Numbered from the stretch's first letter, positions 26,411 to 35,968 are shown. The stretch: DNA of 64,000 bases from an uncultured Prochlorococcus sp. (GCA_902622705.1 CACNQT010000004.1:1-64000); one strand, 5' to 3'. Translations and numbers: made by a program. The notes: generated from the letters alone by a model not told the origin.

Positions 26411-26905
26411 TTATTCAGGAATAAACCTTAATGCTAATCCGTTATTACAGTATCTTTTTCCAGTAGGAAGTGGCCCATCATTGAAAACATGTCCTTGATG
26501 ACCTCCGCATCTAGAACAATGATATTCGGTTCTTGGGACAATTAACTTGAAATCAACTTTTGTTTCAACTGATCCTTGAATTGGATCCCAAAAGCTTGGC
26601 CATCCAGTGCCGCTATCGAACTTTTTATCTGAGAGAAAAAGCGGCAAATCACATCCTGCACAATGAAAAATCCCTTTTCTTTTCTCATTATTTAATTGGC
26701 TGCTGAAAGCTCTTTCAGTTCCTTCCTCTCTTAAAATATAATAAGATTCTGGGCTTAGCCTGGATTTCCACTCTTCTTTTGATAAATTCCACTCTTCTTT
26801 AGAAGCGAGTGAAGAAGCTAAAACTTGCATAGGTTTAAAAATTGTTTTTAGTATTGACATAGAAGGAATTAGAATAAAGGTTCTTCTTGATAGAAATTGA
26901 TTCAT
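26411..26905 (-). CDS. msrB: Peptide-methionine (R)-S-oxide reductase with Tat-like signal
   Basis: MsrB reduces methionine-R-sulphoxide. The catalytic domain (about residues 38-164) contains the two zinc knuckles HCAGCD and HCSRCGGHQGHVF, SGTGWPSFW, and the catalytic Cys in RYCNNGLALRF at the C-terminus. The N-terminus, NQFLSRRTFILIPSMSIL, resembles a twin-arginine signal (S-R-R-x-F-I-L) with a hydrophobic stretch and an A-S-S-L-A-S cleavage region, so this copy is predicted to act outside the cytoplasm, in lumen or periplasm. It is divergent from dus with 23 bases between. Confidence 0.93.
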   Translation of the reverse strand: MNQFLSRRTFILIPSMSILKTIFKPMQVLASSLASKEEWNLSKEEWKSRLSPESYYILREEGTERAFSSQLNNEKRKGIFHCAGCDLPLFLSDKKFDSGTGWPSFWDPIQGSVETKVDFKLIVPRTEYHCSRCGGHQGHVFNDGPLPTGKRYCNNGLALRFIPE

Positions 26906-26928
26906 ATATTTAATTCACATAAAAAATA

Positions 26929-27933
26929 ATGAGTTTCATTCAAACTAATTCTATAAAAAATATTCATAAATTAAGTATTGCTCCAATGATGGATTGTACT
27001 GATAAACATTTCAGGATGATAATGAGAAAAATAAGTTCTGAAGCTCTCTTATATACGGAAATGATTGTGGCTCAAAGTTTATTTCATACGGATAAAAAAG
27101 AAAAATTTTTAGATTTTAATCATGAAGAACACCCAATATCGATTCAATTTGGCGGAGACAATCCTCAAATTCTTAAAGAGGTTGCCCAAATGGCAGAGGA
27201 TTGGGGTTATGACGAAATAAACTTTAATGTTGGTTGCCCAAGTCCAAGAGTCTGTTCTGGAAATTTTGGTGCTTCGCTTATGAAGGATCCTGAAAAAGTT
27301 GCAAAATGCATAGATGCTTTAAAAAATAATTGCAACTTACCGGTGACTATTAAACACAGAATTGGTGTAGACAACGATGATAGTTTTACGAATTTAAATA
27401 ATTTCGTAAGATGTATCGCAAAAGCTGGTGCAGACCGATTTACAGTTCACGCCAGGAAAGCCCTCTTGACAGGGCTAAATCCAAAACAGAACAGAACTAT
27501 TCCTCCGCTTAAATACGATTTAGTAAAAAAATTAAAAAAGTTAAATCCAGAATTATTAATAGAAATCAATGGAGGGTTTACAAATATCGATGAATCATTA
27601 AAAGCTCTAATTGATTTTGATGGTGTAATGATAGGAAGATCAGTGTATAAACATCCCTTAAGATGGTCTGAAATTGATAAAAAGGTTTATGGAATCAATA
27701 CAAAACCTAAATCCTCTTCTGATATTATCTTCTCTTTAATTCCTTACATAGATCAATATTTAAGTGAAGGAGGGAATTCTTGGGATATTTGTAAACATCT
27801 CATAAATTTGGTCGAGGGTATTCCAAAAGCAAAAGTCTGGAGAAATCAAATTTCAATGAAATCTATAAATAAAGAATTAGATATTGAGTATCTTCTTAAA
27901 TCAACTTCTATGCTTAAAGATATGGGTTACTAA
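26929..27933 (+). CDS. dusA: tRNA-dihydrouridine synthase, DusA-like, catalytic Cys replaced by Ser
   Basis: FMN-dependent reductase making dihydrouridine in tRNA D-loops; 334 residues, TIM barrel. LSIAPMMDCTDKHFR is the FMN-binding DusA opening, INFNVGCPSPRVCSGNFGASLM the substrate loop, KHRIGVDNDDS and RFTVHARKA the phosphate/tRNA region and EINGGF and GVMIGRS the C-terminal FMN sites. In the family the loop ends FGACLM, where Cys is the general acid; here codon 27274-27276 is TCG, giving S116. C109 seven residues earlier might substitute, or activity may be low. Family assignment is firm. The stop overlaps the RRM gene stop by four bases. Confidence 0.93.
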   Translation: MSFIQTNSIKNIHKLSIAPMMDCTDKHFRMIMRKISSEALLYTEMIVAQSLFHTDKKEKFLDFNHEEHPISIQFGGDNPQILKEVAQMAEDWGYDEINFNVGCPSPRVCSGNFGASLMKDPEKVAKCIDALKNNCNLPVTIKHRIGVDNDDSFTNLNNFVRCIAKAGADRFTVHARKALLTGLNPKQNRTIPPLKYDLVKKLKKLNPELLIEINGGFTNIDESLKALIDFDGVMIGRSVYKHPLRWSEIDKKVYGINTKPKSSSDIIFSLIPYIDQYLSEGGNSWDICKHLINLVEGIPKAKVWRNQISMKSINKELDIEYLLKSTSMLKDMGY

Positions 27934-28382
27934 TTTTCATCATTTGAATCATTACGTCCATTTGAGACTCCCCTTCTTCTTCTAATCCTTCCGCTTTCAT
28001 ATTCAGAATTCTCAGAAGAGTTCCCATAACTTCTATCTTCCCAACCATCTGCACCTGAGGATTTATTGGTATAAGAGCTATTAGATTCATAATTGCCGCC
28101 ACCGTAGCCACCTCTTCCTCCTCTTCGAGGTCCTCCTGATCCTCTTGGCTCTGCTTTATTTATTCTTAATGGCCTACCCATAAGTTCTGAACCTTGCAAA
28201 CCATCAATAGCCGTAGCTTCAACTGCTTCATCTGCCATTTCAACAAATGCAAATCCTCTTTTTCTTCCTGAATCTCTTTCAAGAGGAAGAGAACAATTTA
28301 AAACTTCACCAAAAGGGGAAAATAATTGTAAAACATCTTCACGCTCCGCGCGGAAAGGCAAATTGCCAACAAAAATACTCAC
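27930..28382 (-). CDS. RNA-binding protein with RRM domain and Gly-rich tail
   Basis: A 150-residue cyanobacterial Rbp-type protein. One RNA recognition motif occupies residues 1-80, with RNP2 SIFVGNLPF and RNP1 KRGFAFVEM, followed by a Gly/Arg-rich tract (GSGGPRRGGRGGYGGG) and an acidic/Ser/Arg tail. Proteins of this type bind mRNA and some are cold-induced or target thylakoid mRNAs. I use the GTG at 28382 because RNP2 normally starts at residue 2-3; the longer ATG frame to 28427 adds 15 phenylalanine-rich residues unlike the family. Divergent spacing on its left overlaps the dus stop. Confidence 0.9.
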   Translation of the reverse strand: MSIFVGNLPFRAEREDVLQLFSPFGEVLNCSLPLERDSGRKRGFAFVEMADEAVEATAIDGLQGSELMGRPLRINKAEPRGSGGPRRGGRGGYGGGNYESNSSYTNKSSGADGWEDRSYGNSSENSEYESGRIRRRRGVSNGRNDSNDEN

Positions 28383-28500
28383 TTTAAACTCAACAAAGAA
28401 AAATTTACCGAATAAAAAAAACCACAAAAAAGCAGTTTAATTACAATACCTTATTATTCTACTTCAAAGCATACCCTTACTGTAGAAAAATAATTGAGAC

Positions 28501-29880
28501 TCAAAGTAACAATTTTTTCTGCCAGTTATTAACCTCCTTTTCAACTTGGGTAAAACCTGTACCACCTTCACTAGTTCTTGACTTAACAACATTGAGAGGT
28601 TCAAGATCTAGAAAAACATCTTCTTCAAATTTAGGATGAAATTTTTTAAAATCCTCAATTTTAAGGTTTTTAAATAAAATTTTTCTCTCTGAGCAATACT
28701 TTACAATTTCACCCACAACTTGATATGCGGTCCTAAAAGGAACATTTTTTTCAACTAAATAATCAGCCAAATCTGTTGCGTTAGAGAAATCATTTCTCAC
28801 CGAAGCAGATAAATTTTCAAAATTAAATTCTATACCCTCGTTGATTAAAATAGTCATTGCTTTAATGCAAGATGATATAGTCTCTGCAGTATCAAATATT
28901 GGTTCTTTGTCTTCTTGAAAATCTTTATTATATGCAAGTGGCACCCCTTTTACCATAGTTAGCAATGCTTGAAGATGTCCGTACACTCTTCCTGTTTTAC
29001 CTCTAATCAATTCTGGAACATCAGGATTTTTTTTCTGAGGCATTAAGCTACTACCGGTAGCACATTTGTCTGTTAATTTTGCAAAAGAAAATTCATCAGT
29101 TACCCATAAAATTATTTCCTCCGAAATTTTACTCAAATGAGACATTATTAAAGCTGATGCAGAAACAAACTCTATACAAAAATCTCTATCACTAACTGCA
29201 TCAATACTATTATGATATATCTTTTCAAAACCCAATTCTGAAGCTGTGAAGTGCCTATCTATTTTTATTTTTGTACCAGCAAGTGCTGCAGCTCCTAATG
29301 GGGAAGTATTAACTCTTGATCTTACTTCTTTAAACCTTTCTCGGTCTCTTTGAAACATCTCCAAATAAGCCAATAAATGATGAGCTAAAGATAATGGTTG
29401 TGCCCTTTGCATATGAGTATATCCAGGAATTAAGGTATGAATATTAGATTTCGCAAGATTTAAAAAGGATTTTTGCAAATCAGTTATTAAAATTTCGAGA
29501 TTATCAATCTCTTTCCTTAGCCACAATCTTATATCTGTACCAACTTGATCATTTCTACTTCTTCCTGTATGTAATTTTTTGCCTGTTTCACCAATTAAAC
29601 TAATCAGTTTTTCTTCAATACAATAATGAATATCTTCAGAGGGAGGACTAGGAAAAAATTTGCCTTCTAAATATTGAACTTTTATTGTCTCAAGACCACT
29701 TATTATTTGCAAAGTTTCAGAAGAAGATAAAACTTTAGTTTTACCAAGCATTTTTGCATGGGCAATCGAACAATCTAAATCCTCTAAAATGAGCTTTCTA
29801 TCAAAACCAATTGAAGCATTAAACTTTTCAATAAAAGGATTAAGTGTATTATCAAATCTTTTACTCCAAACTTTTGCCAT
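28501..29880 (-). CDS. argH: Argininosuccinate lyase
   Basis: ArgH splits argininosuccinate to arginine and fumarate, last step of arginine synthesis. The 459-residue protein begins [20 protein letters not shown], with [33 protein letters not shown] and the fumarase/aspartase superfamily signature [15 protein letters not shown] (catalytic Ser in this loop near residue 277). argG, its partner, lies elsewhere in the window at 56.2 kb. Separated from the phosphatase gene upstream by 61 bases on the same strand. Confidence 0.98.
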   Translation of the reverse strand: MAKVWSKRFDNTLNPFIEKFNASIGFDRKLILEDLDCSIAHAKMLGKTKVLSSSETLQIISGLETIKVQYLEGKFFPSPPSEDIHYCIEEKLISLIGETGKKLHTGRSRNDQVGTDIRLWLRKEIDNLEILITDLQKSFLNLAKSNIHTLIPGYTHMQRAQPLSLAHHLLAYLEMFQRDRERFKEVRSRVNTSPLGAAALAGTKIKIDRHFTASELGFEKIYHNSIDAVSDRDFCIEFVSASALIMSHLSKISEEIILWVTDEFSFAKLTDKCATGSSLMPQKKNPDVPELIRGKTGRVYGHLQALLTMVKGVPLAYNKDFQEDKEPIFDTAETISSCIKAMTILINEGIEFNFENLSASVRNDFSNATDLADYLVEKNVPFRTAYQVVGEIVKYCSERKILFKNLKIEDFKKFHPKFEEDVFLDLEPLNVVKSRTSEGGTGFTQVEKEVNNWQKKLLL

Positions 29881-29941
29881 ATCAATTAATAACTTTATAT
29901 ATCTAATAAAGCATTTTTTTATATAGGTGACAAAAAAATAT

Positions 29942-31285
29942 CTATCTCAATTGAAAAATAACCATTGATGCATCATCCTCCAGATGTCTATTTTGCCCTG
30001 TAAAATCATCTAATTTTTTAAATATTTTATTTAAAATTTGTTGAGAGGTATAAGATTGCTTGCATAATCTTGTGAAAATTTTAATTAACCTTTCCTCATC
30101 AAATCTTTCACCTAAAGAATTAGAAGTATCTATTACTCCATCTGTGTAATAAAGCACTAAATCATTTTCACCAAGCTTGATTTCACCACATTGATATTCA
30201 GCTTCTTTTTGAAGTCCGAGAACAAATCCTTCAGTATCTAATTTTATAATTTTCTGATCTGAGCTTTTCCACAGCAAAGGAGGATTATGTGCAGCATTTG
30301 AAAATCTCAATTTTCTAGTCCTAGGATCATAATCTGAATAAAATAATGTCACAAATCTATGTGATTGATCTAAATCATTTATTGCTAGTTGATTCAAATC
30401 ATATAAAATTCTATCAGGAGGTAAACCTGTCAGAACCTCTGCACGCAGCATTCCTCTTAGCATAGTCATCAAAAGACCGGCAGGAATACCTTTACCCATA
30501 ACATCACCTATGACTAAGGCCCATCTAGCTTTTTCTTTTCTTTTTTCTGAAATATTCGTCTTTAGACACATAAAATCATAGTAATCGCCTCCTAACTGGA
30601 GAGCAGGTCTGCAATGTGCTGCAAGGTCAACACCATAAATAGATGGACAATAATCTGGGAGTAATTGAGATTGTATCTCAGCTCCTGTTGAAATCTCTCT
30701 ATCAACGTTCTCATGCTTTTTTTTAGTTTTTATTAAGCAATAATTTTCTAATCCAACAGCAAGAGAATTTAGAATAAAATTAAAATTACAATCATCAGTA
30801 ATAGTATTATCAGATAAATCTTTGCTGAAAATATAAATAAATCCTCTACATTTACCTCGTGATGATATCTTTTCTGATTCAATTTTATATTCTTTAAAAA
30901 TTTTTTTTAAAGCATTTTTAAAAGTAAGAATTTCTTTGCTTTTAAAATTTTTAGAAAAATTAAATTGATTAAAACAACTTTTAATTTCTTCTTTAATTCT
31001 AAAACATTCATCGTTAGCAGAAATTTTTATGTTTTCAAACCATATTTCCCCCTCATAATTTAAAGGGATAATAAAAATTATTTTTTCATTGAAGATGTGT
31101 TTAAAAATTAAGCATATGTAGTCTAATAATCTATTTATGTTTGAAAAAGATTTCAAATAATATGCTAATGAAGAAGCAATTTCAGCAAATTTATATTTAT
31201 TTTTTATAGATAATGTAGGTTCATTATCTAAAAAGTTTTGGATAAATTTATTTGAAAATAATTTTTCTTGCTGATTATTTGTCAC
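29942..31285 (-). CDS. PP2C-type serine phosphatase, SpoIIE/RsbU family, with GAF-like N-terminus
   Basis: A 447-residue metal-dependent phosphatase. The C-terminal domain (about residues 200-447) has [31 protein letters not shown] (Asp metal ligands) and [12 protein letters not shown], typical of SpoIIE/RsbU-like PP2C phosphatases that dephosphorylate anti-sigma-factor antagonists. The N-terminal 190 residues fold as a likely GAF-like sensor, with [21 protein letters not shown], but no known ligand residues can be named. No anti-sigma kinase or antagonist gene is nearby. Same strand as argH and ftsY. Confidence 0.87.
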   Translation of the reverse strand: MTNNQQEKLFSNKFIQNFLDNEPTLSIKNKYKFAEIASSLAYYLKSFSNINRLLDYICLIFKHIFNEKIIFIIPLNYEGEIWFENIKISANDECFRIKEEIKSCFNQFNFSKNFKSKEILTFKNALKKIFKEYKIESEKISSRGKCRGFIYIFSKDLSDNTITDDCNFNFILNSLAVGLENYCLIKTKKKHENVDREISTGAEIQSQLLPDYCPSIYGVDLAAHCRPALQLGGDYYDFMCLKTNISEKRKEKARWALVIGDVMGKGIPAGLLMTMLRGMLRAEVLTGLPPDRILYDLNQLAINDLDQSHRFVTLFYSDYDPRTRKLRFSNAAHNPPLLWKSSDQKIIKLDTEGFVLGLQKEAEYQCGEIKLGENDLVLYYTDGVIDTSNSLGERFDEERLIKIFTRLCKQSYTSQQILNKIFKKLDDFTGQNRHLEDDASMVIFQLR

Positions 31286-31351
31286 AACAAATGTAATAGA
31301 TAAGTATGTTTTAACATTAAATTTTAATTTTTAAAAAATTTCATTAAATAT

Positions 31352-32581
31352 TTATTTATCCGCAAGCAAAGCCTCAACAAATTCGTAACTGTTAAAGGGT
31401 CTCAAATCCTTTATGCCTTCTCCAGCACCAATAAATCTTATAGGCAAATTAACTTCTTCAGAGACAGCTAAAGAAACACCTCCTCTAGAAGTTCCATCTA
31501 ATTTAGTAATGATTGCTCCACTTAAATTTGCTGATTTAGCAAAACTTTTAGCTTGCTTTAGCCCATTTTGACCTTGACTTGCATCTAAAACTAATAATGA
31601 TTCAACAATTGCATCTGGAACCTTTTTATCAATAATTTTTTTTATTTTGGCTAATTCGTCCATCAAATTATTTTTTGTTTGCAATCTTCCTGCTGTATCA
31701 ACTAGTAATAAGTCAACATTTCTTTTTTTTGCAGAATTAATTGCATCAAACACAACAGCTGCTGGGTCAGCATTTTTTGATTGATTTGATATGACATCAA
31801 CATCACTCCTCTCCCCCCATACTTTTAATTGATCTACAGCAGCAGCTCTAAAAGTATCAGCTGCTGCTATCAAGGTTTTATAATTGCTCCTTGATGATAA
31901 ATATGCTAATTTTCCCAATGTAGTAGTCTTGCCAACACCATTAACTCCTACTAATAACCAAACATTTAACTTACCCTTTTGAGGCACTAAAAGATCAGTA
32001 CCTGAATTTTTTATAGGTTTATCGATAATTAATTTTAATTCCTTCTTTAAGAATTTAATTCCTGCTTCTCCACCAAGAACTTCTTCGTTTAATTTTTTTC
32101 TAAGAGAACTTATTACTTTATCAGTCGAATCAATCCCGACATCAGCTCTTATTAGCAAAGTTTCTAAATCATCGAGAGATTCTGGTGTAAGGGGATCATC
32201 TCCTAACTTATCTAATAATTCAGTAACAAATCCTTTTCTAGTTTCTTCTAAACCTCTTCTTAATTTAGTTAACCAATCAATTTCATCTATTGATATTTGG
32301 TTCATTTCTTTTCCTTGGGCAGCCAATACCATTGCAGACCAAGTAAAGTTATCATCGAATTCTCCTAGTACAGTTTTATCAATAGTTTTAGAAGGACTTG
32401 GAACTTTTTCTGTATTGAGACTATCAATCAAGGATTGCTTCTGCTCTTCCTTATTAATTAATTCTTGCTTCTGCTCTTCCTTATTAATTAATTCTTGCTT
32501 CTGCTCTTCCTGCCTTTTTTTTAAAAGTGCGTAAGCTTGTGCAGCCCACTCTCGAGAATTATCAGAGTTAGTATTAGTCAT
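31352..32581 (-). CDS. ftsY: Signal recognition particle receptor FtsY
   Basis: FtsY docks SRP-bound ribosomes at the membrane for protein insertion. C-terminal NG domain (about residues 115-409): helical N region, Walker A GVNGVGKTTTLGKLA, the insertion-box DTFRAAAVDQLK, G3 DTAGRLQ and G4 TKLDGTSRGG, GAGEGIKDLRPF at the end. The N-terminal A region (about 1-95) is charged and low-complexity, and contains a 10-residue repeat (EEQKQELINK, two full copies and a partial one), matching a 30-base DNA repeat. Its length varies widely in the family. Same strand as nusB and DUF502 upstream. Confidence 0.97.
   Translation of the reverse strand: MTNTNSDNSREWAAQAYALLKKRQEEQKQELINKEEQKQELINKEEQKQSLIDSLNTEKVPSPSKTIDKTVLGEFDDNFTWSAMVLAAQGKEMNQISIDEIDWLTKLRRGLEETRKGFVTELLDKLGDDPLTPESLDDLETLLIRADVGIDSTDKVISSLRKKLNEEVLGGEAGIKFLKKELKLIIDKPIKNSGTDLLVPQKGKLNVWLLVGVNGVGKTTTLGKLAYLSSRSNYKTLIAAADTFRAAAVDQLKVWGERSDVDVISNQSKNADPAAVVFDAINSAKKRNVDLLLVDTAGRLQTKNNLMDELAKIKKIIDKKVPDAIVESLLVLDASQGQNGLKQAKSFAKSANLSGAIITKLDGTSRGGVSLAVSEEVNLPIRFIGAGEGIKDLRPFNSYEFVEALLADK
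32435..32510 (-). repeat. ftsY: Tandem 30-base repeat within ftsY (about 2.5 copies)
   Basis: Exact 30-base units occupy 32435-32464 and 32465-32494, followed by a 16-base partial copy to 32510. The period is a multiple of three, so it encodes in frame a 10-residue unit, EEQKQELINK, in the disordered, charged A region. Identical DNA, not only identical protein, indicates recent slippage or unequal recombination. Confidence 0.9.
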
Positions 32582-32640
32582 TAATATTTATAATTCGTAA
32601 TTAGATAAATTTTAAAATATTATTTATTTATATCAAATAA

Positions 32641-33273
32641 TTATTGCAATTTGACTGTTTGTAATCTCCTTAAAACTCCATTAATAAATTTTCTTCCTTG
32701 CATATCACTATATTTATTAGCTAAATTTACTGCTTCATCACAGGCAACAGCAATAGGCGTATCCAGAAAATTAATATCTACATATGCTATACGCAAAATA
32801 TCACGATCGATTCTTGGTAGTCTTTTTAATCTCCAACCATCCATTGATTGATCAATCTCAGAATCAATAATCGTAAGATTATTAATAATCTTACTGATTC
32901 TCTGATTCACATCTTCTCTGATATCAATTTGTCCACTAGAAACTATTAATTTTGGAAAGTCTAAAGTTACTGAGAGAGTATTCATTACAGTTTCAATTTT
33001 TTTTACAGATTTTTTTAACTCCTCTCTAACATTACAAAAAGAAGAATCAATCCCATCTTGCAATTCACTCTCTAATATTGTTTGTGATGCATTTTCTAAA
33101 TCTGATTCGCAATTATCTAATTCGTCTCTGCAATGGTTGATTAAAGAATCAAGAGCAGATTCAAAAATCTCTTCTATCTGCAATTTATTTAATTTAAAAT
33201 CACCTTTGTCTTTTATCAAACCTAAAGAAATTAAAGATAATTCTCTAGAAAGGGATCTATTATTATGCATCAA
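32641..33273 (-). CDS. nusB: Transcription antitermination factor NusB
   Basis: NusB binds boxA RNA with S10 (NusE) in rRNA antitermination. The C-terminal half (residues about 85-210) carries the family signature: RLPRIDRDILRIAYVDI, TPIAVACDEAVNLANKYSDMQGRKFINGVL. The N-terminal half is acidic and helical and makes the 210-residue protein longer than the 140-residue E. coli form, as usual for cyanobacteria. Its start is adjacent to the DUF502 gene stop (no base between) and it precedes ftsY by 59 bases; a DUF502-nusB-ftsY operon is likely. Confidence 0.92.
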   Translation of the reverse strand: MMHNNRSLSRELSLISLGLIKDKGDFKLNKLQIEEIFESALDSLINHCRDELDNCESDLENASQTILESELQDGIDSSFCNVREELKKSVKKIETVMNTLSVTLDFPKLIVSSGQIDIREDVNQRISKIINNLTIIDSEIDQSMDGWRLKRLPRIDRDILRIAYVDINFLDTPIAVACDEAVNLANKYSDMQGRKFINGVLRRLQTVKLQ

Positions 33274-34008
33274 CTAAGAAGAAGTATTAGTGGAAGCACG
33301 TAATTGAGAAAACAACTTTGAAAATGTTGGATTTGTAGTATTATTTTTCTCGTCTGGATTGACTATCCCAGCTGAGATAATTGTTCTAAAAGCATCTTCT
33401 ACAGAAATATCCAAATCTTTAACAGAAGACTCGGGGACCAATGTATACCAACCAGTAGTTGGATTTGGCGCGGTTGGTATAAAAACACTTAGTAACTTTC
33501 CTTCCAATTCTGGCTGCAGAGAAGGGCCAACATCACCAGTAACAAAACCTACACTATATAAACCTTCTCGTGGATATTCAACTAAAACAACCCTTCTAAA
33601 CCGATTAGATTTATTACTTAAAAAAGTTTCAAGCAATTGTTTAAGAGTTTTATAAACTGCCCCTGCTACAGGAATTTTTGATAAAGTACCTTCGCCAAAT
33701 TCTAATAACCATCTCCCTACAAAATTTCTCGCCATTAAACCTATTAACAAAATAGCTAACAAAGGAACAGTTAAACCCAAGGTAAGATTAATTAAATCTT
33801 GTAATAAAGGATTTAAATTAATAAAAGGATTTAATTGCTTCGGAACAGAAGTAACTAATGTTAAAACAAATTTACTAACCAATGATGAAAGCCATATTGT
33901 TGTGGCTAGAGGTATTACAACCAACAAACCAGCTATAAGATCATTTTTTAGATCCTGTTGAAGCCTATTTCCAAGGTTAGAATCTTGGTTTTGATTAGAT
34001 TCAACCAA
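33274..34008 (-). CDS. DUF502 family membrane protein
   Basis: A 244-residue protein of the DUF502 family. Two membrane segments are clear: DLIAGLLVVIPLATTIWLSSLV (about residues 22-43) and LTLGLTVPLLAILLIGLMA (about 75-93). It then has RWLLEFGEGTLSKIPVAGAVYKTLKQL and FVTGDVGP..., GKLLSVFIPTAPNPTTGWYTLVP, the hallmark of DUF502 proteins (bacterial and plant, COV-like). Molecular function is unknown. It is first in the likely DUF502-nusB-ftsY unit and divergent from queG, with a 131-base AT-rich spacer. Confidence 0.92.
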   Translation of the reverse strand: MVESNQNQDSNLGNRLQQDLKNDLIAGLLVVIPLATTIWLSSLVSKFVLTLVTSVPKQLNPFINLNPLLQDLINLTLGLTVPLLAILLIGLMARNFVGRWLLEFGEGTLSKIPVAGAVYKTLKQLLETFLSNKSNRFRRVVLVEYPREGLYSVGFVTGDVGPSLQPELEGKLLSVFIPTAPNPTTGWYTLVPESSVKDLDISVEDAFRTIISAGIVNPDEKNNTTNPTFSKLFSQLRASTNTSS

Positions 34009-34139
34009 AATAACGTTTCTTACTAAATTTACTTTACTAATAATTTAACTGTTTTTACAAAGTTAGGATATATTTTTTTTTAATAAATTTAAATTATTTA
34101 TTAGTTTCTTTGCTAAAAAATAACTTTTAAAAGAATGCT

Positions 34140-35096
34140 ATGCATAATGAAGAAATGATCAATACTATTAAAGACAAAACAGAAATAAGTAAAAAATTAA
34201 AAGAAAGAGCGATTTATGAAGGTTTTAGCTTGGCTGGAATTGCTTCAATACCAGGCAGTTCCCGCTTAAAATTAAGAACTAATGCATTAGAAAGATGGTT
34301 ATCAAATAACCACCATGCTGAAATGAAATGGATGGAAGCAGAAAGAAGAAAAAACGTAAACTCGCTTCTTGAAGGTGCAAAAAGTATTCTAAGCGTTGGA
34401 TTTACTTACATAAATTCACAAAAGAACAACAACCGCTTCAAGATAGGAAAATTTAGTCAAGGAGAAGACTATCATAAAGTGATTTATAAAAAATTAAAGA
34501 ATGTTGGTAAATGGATCAATCTTGAAATTCCTGATTGCAAATGGAAAATATGTGTAGATACCTCTCCGCTTCTTGAAAAAGCATGGGCTGAGGAATCAGG
34601 TCTTGGCTGGATAGGGAAAAATAGTAATTTGATAAGCAAAAAAAATGGTTCTTGGTTTACGTTAGGTTTTATAATCCTTACAAAAGATTTAATTCCGGAT
34701 AAACCTCATCAATCCCTTTGCGGAAAATGTGATTTGTGTATTGAAAGTTGTCCCACAAAGGCAATAATAGAGCCCTTCGTTATACAATCAGATTTATGCA
34801 TTGCATATCACACAATAGAAAACAGAGAGAAAACTATTCCAAAAAAAATAGAAGAAAATTTGAATGGATGGGTTGCAGGATGTGATATTTGTCAAGATGT
34901 ATGCCCTTGGAATAAGTCCGTGCCATACAATAATACTTTTGAAACTACTCCTAAAAAATGGATTAAAAATCTTGGTATTGATTCATTAAATTGGGATGAT
35001 AAAACTTGGGAAGACAATCTTAAAGGAACTACCTTAAAAAGAATTAAACCATGGATGTGGAAAAGAAACATACGAGCAAATCTAAGGAATAACTAG
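34140..35096 (+). CDS. queG: Epoxyqueuosine reductase
   Basis: QueG converts epoxyqueuosine to queuosine in tRNA using cobalamin and two 4Fe-4S clusters. The 318-residue protein shows the N-terminal cobalamin-binding domain with GFSLAGIASIPGS and VDTSPLLEKAWAEESGLGWIGKNSN, then the ferredoxin-like region with CGKCDLCIESCPTKAI and, further on, GCDICQDVCPWN. All eight cluster Cys are present. QueG depends on B12, which fits the cbiD found in this window. The gene is followed after 8 bases by a TPR protein gene. Confidence 0.96.
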   Translation: MHNEEMINTIKDKTEISKKLKERAIYEGFSLAGIASIPGSSRLKLRTNALERWLSNNHHAEMKWMEAERRKNVNSLLEGAKSILSVGFTYINSQKNNNRFKIGKFSQGEDYHKVIYKKLKNVGKWINLEIPDCKWKICVDTSPLLEKAWAEESGLGWIGKNSNLISKKNGSWFTLGFIILTKDLIPDKPHQSLCGKCDLCIESCPTKAIIEPFVIQSDLCIAYHTIENREKTIPKKIEENLNGWVAGCDICQDVCPWNKSVPYNNTFETTPKKWIKNLGIDSLNWDDKTWEDNLKGTTLKRIKPWMWKRNIRANLRNN

Positions 35097-35104
35097 ATTA
35101 AAAT

Positions 35105-35968
35105 ATGAGAAGATTTTTAAAAAATATACTATTTGTCTATTTAATAACTTTTTGCTTTTTTAAAATAGAAAAGGTTCAATCAATTATTCCCTATTATTAT
35201 TTCCCAACAATAAAAAATTTAGAAAAAGAAAGTTTATCTATTGGCAAAAATGCATATCAACTTTTATATTTTGGACAATACAAAAAGAGTCTTAACTTAG
35301 CAAAATTAGCCGTTAAAATAAATTCAAAAGATGAAAAACTATGGTTAATTTTATCTGAAGCACAGGTAGCAAACAAGCTATACAAAAACGCTATAAAATC
35401 TTTAAACAATGCTCAAAACATTAATCCAAATTCTAGCGAAATATATTTTGCTATAAGTAATCTTTACTTTCAAATTTCACAACAAAACAAGGCAAAGAAT
35501 GCTTTAGAAAAAGGATTAAGCATTGAACCAAATAACTATAAAGCTATTTTTCAATTAGGGAATATTTTATTAATGGAAAAAAATTACTATAAAGCTATTA
35601 AATTATTTGATAGGTCTATAAAAATTAAACCTGATTTCTGGCAAGCATTTAATAATCAGGGTTTAGCTTATTTCGAAAAAAACGACATAACTCTATCAAT
35701 CAAACTTTTTGAAAAAGCCATCTCAATTGAAGATAATGCTGAACCATTACTTGGACTTGCCTCATGTTTAAGGTTTAAAGATATAAAATTAGCAATTGAT
35801 CTTGCAAAAAAAGCTTTAGCAAAAAATCCGAATTATGTTAATTACAATTATAGAAAAGAACAATTATGGGGAGAAAAACTGCAAGCATCAACTGAAATCC
35901 TTTTACAAAATAAACAGCTTCAAAACGACGTAATATTAGCAAAATCCAAAATAGATGCATCTTCTTAA
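35105..35968 (+). CDS. TPR-repeat protein, membrane-anchored or exported
   Basis: A 287-residue protein with an N-terminal hydrophobic segment (NILFVYLITFCFFKI, residues 7-21), a signal anchor or signal peptide, followed by about five tetratricopeptide repeats (roughly residues 40-240), recognisable by ALEKGLSIEPNNYKAIFQLGNILL and AIKLFDRSIKIKPDFWQAFNNQGLAYFEK spacing. TPRs are protein-interaction scaffolds; the partner is unknown. It follows queG by 8 bases and precedes the topoisomerase subunit gene by 77 bases on the plus strand. Confidence 0.88.
   Translation: MRRFLKNILFVYLITFCFFKIEKVQSIIPYYYFPTIKNLEKESLSIGKNAYQLLYFGQYKKSLNLAKLAVKINSKDEKLWLILSEAQVANKLYKNAIKSLNNAQNINPNSSEIYFAISNLYFQISQQNKAKNALEKGLSIEPNNYKAIFQLGNILLMEKNYYKAIKLFDRSIKIKPDFWQAFNNQGLAYFEKNDITLSIKLFEKAISIEDNAEPLLGLASCLRFKDIKLAIDLAKKALAKNPNYVNYNYRKEQLWGEKLQASTEILLQNKQLQNDVILAKSKIDASS

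Noticed and set aside
32435..32510. CRISPR-like repeats
   Set aside because: Repeats are directly contiguous without spacers, in frame inside ftsY, so not a CRISPR array.
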